A stretch of DNA of 64,000 bases, taken from assembly GCA_020633495.1 (NCBI GenBank), contig JACKDR010000003.1:388815-452814 (forward strand), written 5' to 3'. The notes beneath the pieces were generated by a model. That model searched no databases. It was given only the letters and a program-made list of their open reading frames with translations, and had not been told where the DNA came from. The translations under genes and the position numbers were made by a program. How positions within the stretch are numbered: position 1 is the first letter of the stretch; each line of letters opens with the position of its first letter. The stretch is from Kofleriaceae bacterium. Lineage in GTDB: Bacteria > Myxococcota_A > Polyangia > Haliangiales > Haliangiaceae. Of the stretch, positions 22,744-29,001 are shown piece by piece.

Positions 22744-22763
22744 TATTGAACGGACGGTCAATA
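22744..22763. promoter_or_regulatory. TetR operator 2
   Basis: TATTGAACGGACGGTCAATA, centre 26 bases from operator 1, facing the reductase gene. It covers a possible -10 (TATTGA, 18 bases from TTGACC), so binding would block RNA polymerase directly. Confidence 0.8.
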
Positions 22764-22778
22764 ACAAGGAGTCCCCCG

Positions 22779-23879
22779 ATGGCCCCGATGGCGACGACGA
22801 TCCTGTTCACCGGCTTCCCGGGCTTCCTCGGCCGCGAGCTGCTGCCCCGGGTCCTGGCCCGCGACCCCGCGACCCGCGCGGTCTGCCTGGTCCAGGCCAA
22901 GTTCGCCGACGCCGCGGCCGCCGCGGTGGCCGAGCTGGCGGTGGACCGGCCCGAGCTGGCGGCGCGCATCGCGCTGCGCGAGGGCGACATCACGGCGCCG
23001 GACCTCGGCCTCGGCGACGACGCCGCGCTGGCCGCCGACACCGTCGCGATCTACCACCTCGCCGCGATCTACGACCTCAGCGTGCCGCGCGCGGTCGCCG
23101 AGCGGGTCAACGTCGACGGCACCCAGCACGTCCTCGACTTCGCGGCGCGGTGCCCGTCGCTCGAGCGCCTGCACTACGTCTCGACCTGCTACGTCAGCGG
23201 CCGCTACACCGGGATCTTCGAGGAGGACGATCTCGACAAGGGCCAGGCGTTCAACAACTTCTACGAGGAGACCAAGTTCCTCGCCGAGGTGCTGGTCCGC
23301 GAGGCGATGGCGCGCGGCCTGCCCGCCACGGTCTACCGGCCGGCGATCGTCGTCGGCGACAGCCAGACCGGCGCGACCCAGAAGCTCGACGGCCCGTACT
23401 ACATCCTGCGCTGGCTGCTGCGGCAGCCGCGCCTGGCGCTGCTGCCGGTGATCGGCGACCCCAGCCGCTTCCGCATCAACGTCGTGCCGCGCGACTACGT
23501 CGTCGACGCGATCGCGCACCTGTCGGGGCGCGCCGACACCGTGGGCCGGACCTTCGCGCTCGCCGACCCGGAGCCGCCGACCTGCGAGGAGGCGCTCGAG
23601 ATCATGGCCGCCGCCGCCGGCCGCAGGGTCCTGCGGATCCGCCTGCCGGTGGGCCTGGCCAAGGCCCTGATCGACCACGTCCCCGGCGTCTACCGGCTGC
23701 TGCAGATCCCGTCGAGCCTGGTCGACTACATGGCGCACCCGACCCACTACCACAGCCGCGCTACCGCCGAGGCGCTGGCGCCGGCCGGGATCGAGGTGCC
23801 GCGGTTCGCCGGCTACGCGCCGGCGATGGCGGCGTTCGTCCGCGGCAACCTGGCGCTGACGTCGTCGGCGATGGCCTGA
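22779..23879 (+). CDS. SDR / thioester-reductase-like NAD(P)-dependent oxidoreductase
   Basis: 366 residues. N-terminal Rossmann motif 'TGFPGFLGRELL' (TGxxGxxG type), a 'STCYVSGRY' serine region and the catalytic YxxxK in 'FYEETKFLAEVL'. The layout is that of the NAD_binding_4 branch (thioester reductase, fatty-acyl reductase), which reduces acyl thioesters or sugar-nucleotide-like substrates. ATG 22779 was picked because AAGGAG lies eight bases upstream; ATG 22788 is the alternative. It is controlled from the twin TetR operators. Confidence 0.85.
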   Translation: MAPMATTILFTGFPGFLGRELLPRVLARDPATRAVCLVQAKFADAAAAAVAELAVDRPELAARIALREGDITAPDLGLGDDAALAADTVAIYHLAAIYDLSVPRAVAERVNVDGTQHVLDFAARCPSLERLHYVSTCYVSGRYTGIFEEDDLDKGQAFNNFYEETKFLAEVLVREAMARGLPATVYRPAIVVGDSQTGATQKLDGPYYILRWLLRQPRLALLPVIGDPSRFRINVVPRDYVVDAIAHLSGRADTVGRTFALADPEPPTCEEALEIMAAAAGRRVLRIRLPVGLAKALIDHVPGVYRLLQIPSSLVDYMAHPTHYHSRATAEALAPAGIEVPRFAGYAPAMAAFVRGNLALTSSAMA

Positions 23880-23907
23880 CCCGGTGCCCGCGCGGTCGGG
23901 GCTCGGG

Positions 23908-23913
23908 TACTCT
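23908..23913 (+). promoter_or_regulatory. -10-like TACTCT upstream of a mini-ORF
   Basis: Ends six bases before GTG 23920, so a transcript from it would begin at the mini-ORF rather than at the membrane-protein gene. Confidence 0.4.
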
Positions 23914-23919
23914 GGCGAC

Positions 23920-23988
23920 GTGACGTCCCGCTGCCCGTGTCGCCGCCCCACCTCGCCGTGCCCGCCGGGCGGGGAGGGCGCGGCGTGA
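23920..23988 (+). CDS. 22-residue leader ORF coupled to membrane protein
   Basis: GTG 23920 opens 22 codons with a Cys/Pro-rich content ('RCPCRRPTSPCPP') and ends TGA 23986-23988, overlapping the next gene's GTG start (GTGA). It sits at leaderless distance from TACTCT. It may be a translated leader needed to bring ribosomes to the downstream start, or it may reflect a longer 5' end of the same gene in another frame. The three cysteines in a CxC plus Cys pattern could bind metal; that is speculative. Confidence 0.4.
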   Translation: MTSRCPCRRPTSPCPPGGEGAA

Positions 23989-24425
23989 CCCATCCTCGCG
24001 ACGACGAGGCGCGCCGCATCGTCGACCTCGTCGGCGGCGACCACCGCGCCGCGTTCGGCATCGTCGAGGGACAGCTCGCGGTCCTGGTGCTGCGCACCCA
24101 GGTGCTGCTGTCCTTGTCCGGCATCGTCATCACGGTGACCGGCTTCTCGGGCCGCGCGATCGCCCAGACCGGCGACCTCGCCCGCGTGCTGATCTCGGCG
24201 GGCATCCTGATCGTCCTGGCCGCCGCGCTGACCGCGATCGGCGGCGTCCTCAAGCTGCGCTGGCTGACCCAGGACATCGCCGACGATCCGCTGACCACGG
24301 TGACGCGCGCCCTGGCCCTGCGCGACGCCAAGTCGCGCTCGCTGGGCGTCGCGATGATCCTGTTCGGGATCGGCTTTGCCTGCTACTGCGCGGCGATCGC
24401 GCAGCTGCTGATGCACCCGCGGTAG
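23985..24425 (+). CDS. small multi-pass membrane protein, unknown
   Basis: 146 residues with three hydrophobic segments near 35-58, 62-88 and 115-138 and a conserved-looking charged loop ('LRWLTQDIADDPLTTVTRALALRDAKSR' region). GTG 23985 follows GGGGAGGG by seven bases and overlaps the stop of the leader ORF, so this start is well supported; the longer GTG at 23937 is not. No family recognised. Confidence 0.65.
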   Translation: MTHPRDDEARRIVDLVGGDHRAAFGIVEGQLAVLVLRTQVLLSLSGIVITVTGFSGRAIAQTGDLARVLISAGILIVLAAALTAIGGVLKLRWLTQDIADDPLTTVTRALALRDAKSRSLGVAMILFGIGFACYCAAIAQLLMHPR

Positions 24426-24574
24426 CGGCGCGGCGCCACGACCTCGGTCATCCCGAGCGCCGGGTGAGCGGCGTAGCCGCGAACCCGTAGCGGCGGCGAG
24501 CACGTCGCGCGTGCCGCGCGTGCCCCCAGCCGTCGCCGTCGTCGCGGCGGCGGTAGCCGCGGCCGTGGTCGTCG

Positions 24575-24949
24575 TCAGCCGTGGTAGACGCGGCTCGCGA
24601 CGATCAGCCCGTCGACGACCTCGAGCACCTCGGCGACCGGCAGGTCGGGCTCGCCGGGGGCGCGCCGGCCGTACTCCATGAAGACCTGGCGGTCGTCGGC
24701 GGTCAGCGCGGTCAGCTCGTAGCCGAGCCCGGGCAGCCGCGCGAACGCGTCGGCCCACCACGCGCGCAGCGCCGGCCGCCCGCGCAGCACGCAGCCGGTC
24801 TCGGGATGGCGGGCCCGGATCTTGGGCGACGTGTGGACCGCGTCCTCGGCGTACAGCGCCAGCAGCCCGTCGAGGTCGTGGCGCGCGAAGCAGTCGAGCC
24901 AGCGGCGCGCGATCGCGCACAGGTCGTCGGAGGCAGTCGGTGGGGACAT
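24575..24949 (-). CDS. SnoaL-like / NTF2-fold protein
   Basis: 124 residues. The opening 'ARRWLDCFARHDLDGLLALYAEDAVHTSP' and the later 'GRPALRAWWADAFARLPGLGYEL' are the typical cone-shaped NTF2-like (SnoaL_2) pattern. Members are small cyclases, isomerases, dehydratases or non-enzymatic binders, and nothing fixes which. A TATGCT hexamer overlaps the upstream ATG (24961), so ATG 24949 is the likelier start. Confidence 0.8.
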   Translation of the reverse strand: MSPPTASDDLCAIARRWLDCFARHDLDGLLALYAEDAVHTSPKIRARHPETGCVLRGRPALRAWWADAFARLPGLGYELTALTADDRQVFMEYGRRAPGEPDLPVAEVLEVVDGLIVASRVYHG

Positions 24950-24956
24950 CGCCCGC

Positions 24957-24962
24957 AGCATA
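24957..24962 (-). promoter_or_regulatory. -10-like TATGCT, leaderless start
   Basis: Seven bases before ATG 24949 on the minus strand; it excludes the alternative ATG that lies within it. Confidence 0.4.
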
Positions 24963-25010
24963 CGCCGCGGCGGGCCGGCCGCGGTTGCCGCGGGATGCGA
25001 CCCGACGTCC

Positions 25011-25385
25011 TCACCGGCGCCGTGGCACCAGCTCGTCGGGCCAGGGCCAGTCGTCGAGGCGGCCGACGAAGTCGTGGTACGGCGTCCCCTCGTAGCCGTC
25101 GTCGAAGGGCTCGATCTCGTGGGCGTGCAGCGCGACCAGCGCCTGGTGGACGCCGGCGGTGAACCGGTCGAACAGCATGCCGGCGATGACCTCGCGCTCC
25201 TCGGGCGACAGCCGGGCCAGCAGCGCGTTGATCGCGTGCTGTTCCGGCACGAACTCGGCGGTCGCCAGCGCGTTCCAGAGCCCGGCCCGCGCTCGACGCG
25301 GGCCGAGCTGCCCCTGGCCGCGCAGGGAGTCCTCGACCAGGTCATCGATCACGCGCCGGTACCGTCGCCATCGCAGCTCGTCCAT
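25011..25385 (-). CDS. conserved hypothetical protein (DUF6547-like)
   Basis: 124 residues. The order 'RYRRVIDDLVEDS', 'LSPEEREVIAGMLFDRFTAGVHQAL' and the ending 'YHDFVGRLDDWPWPDEL' resembles the small family I remember as DUF6547. No enzymatic motif. It is followed at about 60 bases by the NTF2-fold gene on the same strand, possibly co-transcribed. Confidence 0.65.
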   Translation of the reverse strand: MDELRWRRYRRVIDDLVEDSLRGQGQLGPRRARAGLWNALATAEFVPEQHAINALLARLSPEEREVIAGMLFDRFTAGVHQALVALHAHEIEPFDDGYEGTPYHDFVGRLDDWPWPDELVPRRR

Positions 25386-25608
25386 GGCGACAGGATGCCT
25401 CGCCACCCGCGCGGCGTCGCGCGCGGCGTCGTGAAGGTGCCGGGACCGCTGCCGACGGTCCTGGTGCGGCCCGCCGCGCCCCGCCGCGCCGCGACGGGCG
25501 CCTCGACGAGCTCGACGATCTCGATCACGCGGACGAGGATCGCGGGATCCGGCGCTGGCGCCGGTCCGACGCTTGCGCGAGGCCGCGCCCCGGCGGTATG
25601 ACGCGCCG
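25386..25608. other. divergent intergenic region
   Basis: 223 bases between the minus-strand hypothetical gene and the plus-strand Cys-rich lipoprotein. No convincing frame. A TATGAC hexamer six bases before ATG 25609 may be a weak -10. Confidence 0.3.
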
Positions 25609-26181
25609 ATGCGTGCGCTGACGATGTTCCTGATGGCGCTGGGGCTGTACGCGGCCGGCTGCGGCGACGACGGCGGCCAGCCGGCGGGCGACGCCCGCGC
25701 GATCGACGCGGCGTCGACAAGCGACGGCGGCGACCCGGTCGACGCGGCGCCGGGCCCGGACGCCGCCACCGCGATCGACGCGGCGACGGCGATCGACGCC
25801 GCGGCCAGCGACCTCGGGCCGGTCGACTGCCGCACCGACGTCGACTGCCCCGGGCAGAGCAGCTGCACGATGACCGCGCCGGGCGGGGTGTGCAACGGCT
25901 GCGGCGGCGACCAGGACTGCCCGACCGGGACGTCGTGCAACACCAACTTCGGGGCCTGCGTCCGCGACTGCGGCAGCGACGCCGACTGCAGCGACGGCAA
26001 GCGGTGCATCACGCAGACCGGCGTGTGCGCGATCCGGACCTGCAGCACCGCATCGCCGTGCCCGGATCCGTACGTGTGCAGCTCGCCGTCCGGCGGCCTG
26101 TGCCAGCGCCCGGCGTGCGACGGCCAGGGCGGCTGTCCGTCGCCGATGACCTGCAGCGCCGGCGTCTGCGTCGAGCCGTAG
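25609..26181 (+). CDS. Cys-rich repeat lipoprotein
   Basis: 190 residues. Signal with lipobox 'YAAGC' before Gly, an Asp/Ala-rich linker with repeated 'AIDAA', then about 120 residues holding some 22 cysteines. They are arranged in units such as 'CRTDVDCPGQSSC', 'CGGDQDCPTGTSC' and 'CGSDADCSDGKRC', separated by about 25-35 residues. These are disulfide-knotted repeats of the kind abundant on myxobacterial cell surfaces. Function unknown. Confidence 0.78.
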   Translation: MRALTMFLMALGLYAAGCGDDGGQPAGDARAIDAASTSDGGDPVDAAPGPDAATAIDAATAIDAAASDLGPVDCRTDVDCPGQSSCTMTAPGGVCNGCGGDQDCPTGTSCNTNFGACVRDCGSDADCSDGKRCITQTGVCAIRTCSTASPCPDPYVCSSPSGGLCQRPACDGQGGCPSPMTCSAGVCVEP

Positions 26182-26195
26182 CGCCGCGCCGCGCG

Positions 26196-26726
26196 CTACC
26201 GGCGCACGGTGGCGCGCGGGACCTGGCCGACCGGGCGGAACCGCCGGCGCAGCTGGCGCTCGATCGCGAGGTAGGTCGGCGCCGCGATCAGCAACGGCGC
26301 GACCAGCGCGGCCAGCGCGAGGCGGCTGCTGACGATCCCGGCACGGTCGAAGGCCGCCATGAGGCCGGCGACCGTGAGCAGCGTGGCGAACATCGTCGCC
26401 AGCACGACGCCGGTGATCAGCCAGCCGCGCCGACCGGCGCCGGCCCGCCACTCGCGGTCGCACTCGTAGCAGAAGCGCTCGGCGCCGCGCGGCCGGTGGT
26501 CCTCGCAGCCGGCGCGGTCGCAGGCCCGGCACCGGTAGCGCGTGGCCTCGTCGCAGTAGGCGCACCGCGCCGGGTCGAACGCGCGATCGACCAGCGGCGG
26601 GTCGGGTCGCGGCGGCAGGTCCAGGCCGAGCCGGAGGCGCTCGCGCCGATCGCGGCGGCCGGCCACGACGGCCAGCACGACGGCCATGCCGGCGGCCAGG
26701 AGCGTGCCGAGGATCGCGACGAGCAC
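26196..26726 (-). CDS. membrane protein with B-box-like zinc-binding Cys cluster
   Basis: 176 residues. One N-terminal transmembrane helix, then a Cys-rich module ('CAYC', 'CRAC', 'CEDH', 'CYEC') that should bind two zinc ions, then two or three more hydrophobic segments and a basic tail. GTG 26726 is chosen since TACGGT ends six bases upstream and the first helix then starts immediately. Tail to tail with the Cys-rich lipoprotein. Function unknown. Confidence 0.65.
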   Translation of the reverse strand: MLVAILGTLLAAGMAVVLAVVAGRRDRRERLRLGLDLPPRPDPPLVDRAFDPARCAYCDEATRYRCRACDRAGCEDHRPRGAERFCYECDREWRAGAGRRGWLITGVVLATMFATLLTVAGLMAAFDRAGIVSSRLALAALVAPLLIAAPTYLAIERQLRRRFRPVGQVPRATVRR

Positions 26727-26732
26727 GGGTTC

Positions 26733-26738
26733 ACCGTA
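26733..26738 (-). promoter_or_regulatory. -10-like TACGGT, leaderless start
   Basis: Six bases before GTG 26726 on the minus strand. Confidence 0.38.
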
Positions 26739-26811
26739 GCAGGACGAGCGCGAGGCAGGGGCGCGAACCGCGCCGCGCACCGTCGCCGTCGATCCGCCCC
26801 GCCGGCTCGGG

Positions 26812-26817
26812 TACGCT
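26812..26817 (+). promoter_or_regulatory. -10-like TACGCT, leaderless start
   Basis: Ends six bases before ATG 26824 of the expansin gene. Confidence 0.42.
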
Positions 26818-26823
26818 GGGACG

Positions 26824-27579
26824 ATGGCGCGTCACCTCGGCACGGTCGCGATCCTGGGCGTCGGGCTGGTCGCCGGCTGCGGCGGGCCCGGCGGCGGCGG
26901 CGGCGATGTCGATCCGCAGCCCGACGAGCTGGTCACCTACGGCGAGCCGTACACCGGCGGCGAGTTCCACCTCGGCCCGGTCGACTACGAGGAGTCGCAG
27001 TGGCACAACGCGTGCGCGCCGGCGGGCGGCTACGCGTCGTCGATCCAGGCGGTCGAGGGGCCGTACCTCGCCGGGCTGTGGAACGGCATCCCCGACGTCG
27101 CCAGCTACTGCGACGCGTGCATCTACGTCACCACGGCGATGGGCAAGTCGGCGCTGCTGCGGGTCGTGACCTACGGCGACACCACGCCCAACAGCATCGA
27201 CGTCAGCCCGGCCGCCTACGCGATCCTCGACAGCGGCGAGTACCCGCGCGCGATGACCTGGCAGTTCGCCGAGTGCAACGACACCGGGCCGGTGCGCTAC
27301 GAGTTCCAGACCGGCTCGAACCCGTACTGGACCAGCCTGTGGGTCCGCAACGCGCGGGTGCCGCTGGCCGGCGTGTCGGTGACCAGCGCCAACCACGCCA
27401 GCCCGGTCGAGCTCGCGCGCGCCGGCGACGGCACGCTCACCGACGCCAGCGGCTTCGGCGAGGGCGAGTTCACGATCGAGCTGCGCGGCGTCGACGGCGC
27501 CACCGTCACCGACACCTTCGCGTGGCCCGCCGACGGCATCGCCGGGCAGCTGCTGGTCGGCGATGGCAACTTCCCGTAG
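26824..27579 (+). CDS. bacterial expansin (EXLX1-type) lipoprotein
   Basis: 251 residues. After a lipobox 'LVAGC' and a Gly-rich spacer come the two expansin domains. D1 (about 42-155) opens 'GEPYTGGEFHLGPVDY' and contains 'SIDVSPAAYAIL', which aligns with the Asp82 segment of Bacillus EXLX1. D2 (about 160-250) opens 'GSNPYWTSLWVRN', matching the cellulose-binding 'WWAAIQVRN' strand with one of the two tryptophans replaced by Tyr. Expansins loosen cellulose/peptidoglycan networks without hydrolysis. The lipid anchor is unusual because known bacterial expansins are mostly secreted free. The match is from memory of the EXLX1 sequence. Confidence 0.8.
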   Translation: MARHLGTVAILGVGLVAGCGGPGGGGGDVDPQPDELVTYGEPYTGGEFHLGPVDYEESQWHNACAPAGGYASSIQAVEGPYLAGLWNGIPDVASYCDACIYVTTAMGKSALLRVVTYGDTTPNSIDVSPAAYAILDSGEYPRAMTWQFAECNDTGPVRYEFQTGSNPYWTSLWVRNARVPLAGVSVTSANHASPVELARAGDGTLTDASGFGEGEFTIELRGVDGATVTDTFAWPADGIAGQLLVGDGNFP

Positions 27580-27639
27580 CGCGGCGGGCGCGCGCGTGCG
27601 TCGCCGCCGCCGCGTCGATCCGTGGGACACTCCTCTGCG

Positions 27640-28203
27640 ATGCGTGCGCTGGCGATGGTCGCGTCGGTCGTGTTCCTCACCGCGGGCTGCGAGCGGCGCT
27701 CGACCGCTCCCGCCGCGTCGCCGGGGGATGGCCACCCGGCCGCGGTCACGACGGCGATCGACGCCGGCGGCGCGGCGTCGGACGCCGCGCCGGTGGACCT
27801 CGCGCTCGGGCGCTGGGAGCTCGGCTACCACCGGTTCTGCGTCGAGGTCTTCGCCGACCACACGATCGAGGTCGCGGTCCAGGGCGAGCGCGATCGCGAG
27901 CCGGTCCGCATCGGCGGGCGCTACCTCGCGGTGCCCACCGGGGCCGACGCCTACCGGGTCACGATCGCCAGCCCCGAGCTGCGCCAGAAGCAGCTGACCC
28001 GGTGCCGCAAGAGCTGGGCGGACATGCCGGTCCCCGAGCGCGAGCTGCTCGGCGTCGTCGCGCGGCGCGGCGAGCCGCTGACCCTGACCCTGCGACCGTT
28101 CGACGACGGCGACCACCTCGAGGTCTGCGGCGCGCCCGGGCAGTGCGTCGTCCTCGATCGCAAGGAGCCGTCCGGCCGCGACACCGCGCTCGACGAGCGG
28201 TGA
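27640..28203 (+). CDS. predicted lipoprotein, unknown function
   Basis: 187 residues: lipobox 'LTAGC' before Glu, an Ala/Asp linker, then a beta-rich domain beginning 'ALGRWELGYHRFCVEVFADHTIEV', which looks like a lipocalin-like or META-like 'weight' domain with two disulfides possible. GACACT eight bases upstream could be a weak form of the local -10. Its stop overlaps the next short frame (GTGA). Confidence 0.7.
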   Translation: MRALAMVASVVFLTAGCERRSTAPAASPGDGHPAAVTTAIDAGGAASDAAPVDLALGRWELGYHRFCVEVFADHTIEVAVQGERDREPVRIGGRYLAVPTGADAYRVTIASPELRQKQLTRCRKSWADMPVPERELLGVVARRGEPLTLTLRPFDDGDHLEVCGAPGQCVVLDRKEPSGRDTALDER

Positions 28204-28361
28204 CCGTCGAGGCCGAGGTCGACGTCGATCGCCACCTGACGGTGAAGGCGCGCACCGAGCTGGGGCGCGCGGCGTACGCACCGGCGGCGACGGGCCTCGA
28301 GCGGCCGGCGTGGGCCAGCGAGAGCCTCGTGCTGCTCGCGGTCCACGCCGGCGAGCGATGA
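28200..28361 (+). CDS. possible 53-residue protein coupled to preceding lipoprotein
   Basis: GTG 28200 overlaps the stop of the lipoprotein (GTGA) and opens 53 residues: 'TVEAEVDVDRHLTVKARTEL', then 'AAYAPAATGLERPAWASESL'. No signal, no motif. The overlap is the only positive evidence; it may be noise. Confidence 0.3.
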   Translation: MTVEAEVDVDRHLTVKARTELGRAAYAPAATGLERPAWASESLVLLAVHAGER

Positions 28362-28388
28362 CGGTGCGCCGCGGTGACGTCGCCGTTT

Positions 28389-28420
28389 CGATGATTGTTT
28401 CATCTATCGAGGCGTAAGCT
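28389..28420 (+). promoter_or_regulatory. AT-rich dyad and -10-like TAAGCT
   Basis: One of the few A/T-rich spots in the window. The GATGA-ttgtt-TCATC inverted repeat at 28390-28404 lies within an imperfect longer dyad. TAAGCT follows at 28415-28420, so an operator plus promoter is plausible. Confidence 0.45.
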
Positions 28421-28431
28421 GGACGACTTAT

Positions 28432-28453
28432 CGGTCCACGGGGAAATGGACCG
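28432..28453 (+). promoter_or_regulatory. leader hairpin, 7-bp stem
   Basis: CGGTCCA and TGGACCG flank an eight-base loop (CGGGGAAA). It would be just inside the transcript started at TAAGCT and about 30 bases before the start codon at 28484, possibly stabilising the mRNA 5' end. Confidence 0.45.
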
Positions 28454-28483
28454 CCTGGATCCCAACACCTGGAGGAGGCTCGG

Positions 28484-28933
28484 ATGATTCGATCGATGCG
28501 GAAGGTGGCCCTGGTGGCCGCGATGGCGACCGCGGCGGCGGCGCAGGCCGCGTGCGGTGGCGGCGGCGGCGTGTCCAGCGACGTCGACGACTACATCACG
28601 GCGCTGGCGTCGTACGCCGACACGCTGTGCGGGTGCTTCGCCGAGTTCGGCTACAACACCAAGGACGAGTGCCTCGCCGACGCGTTCCAGGCCCCGACCG
28701 CGGCCGAGCGCGACTGCATCGTCGCCGCGTACGAGAGCGACAGCACCGCCGCCGACAACCTGTCGTGCCTGCTGTCGGTGCAGGCGACCTACAACTCGTG
28801 CGTGGCGTCGTCGCTGGTGTGCACCGACGACACCTCGCTCGACGACTGCGACACCCAGGCCAGCGCCGCCGCCGAGAACTGCCCGGCGCTGCCCGCGGCG
28901 GTCGACACCGCGGTGCAGGACTGCTTCCAGTAG
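28484..28933 (+). CDS. Cys-rich lipoprotein with strong ribosome-binding site
   Basis: 149 residues. Signal ends 'QAAC' before a Gly run, then an all-helical Cys-rich domain with about ten cysteines ('LCGCFAEFGYNTKDEC', 'RDCIVAAYES', 'NLSCLLS', 'SCVASSLVC'), similar in style to other small myxobacterial surface lipoproteins. The GGAGGAGG site five bases before ATG and the structured leader point to high expression. Function unknown. Confidence 0.78.
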   Translation: MIRSMRKVALVAAMATAAAAQAACGGGGGVSSDVDDYITALASYADTLCGCFAEFGYNTKDECLADAFQAPTAAERDCIVAAYESDSTAADNLSCLLSVQATYNSCVASSLVCTDDTSLDDCDTQASAAAENCPALPAAVDTAVQDCFQ

Positions 28934-28958
28934 GCGCCCCGGGCCGGCCTCGGCCGCG

Positions 28959-28964
28959 TATGCT
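28959..28964 (+). promoter_or_regulatory. -10-like TATGCT upstream of a mini-ORF
   Basis: Ends ten bases before GTG 28975, which opens an eight-codon frame coupled to the next gene. Confidence 0.38.
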
Positions 28965-28974
28965 GGTCGCGAGC

Positions 28975-29001
28975 GTGATGCGACCGAGGCCCCGGCGATG
29001 A
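28975..29001 (+). CDS. 8-residue leader ORF
   Basis: GTG-ATG then five more codons encoding 'RPRPRR' and TGA at 28999-29001, overlapping the ATG at 28998 (ATGA). Same layout as the leader ORF at 23920: local -10, tiny frame, four-base overlap with a membrane/exported gene. Direct evidence is only the geometry. Confidence 0.33.
   Translation: MMRPRPRR

Noticed and set aside
24426..24574. Terminator or small RNA between the membrane protein and NTF2-fold genes
   Set aside because: Several G/C self-complementary runs exist but no T-run and no stem clearly better than the background at this base composition.
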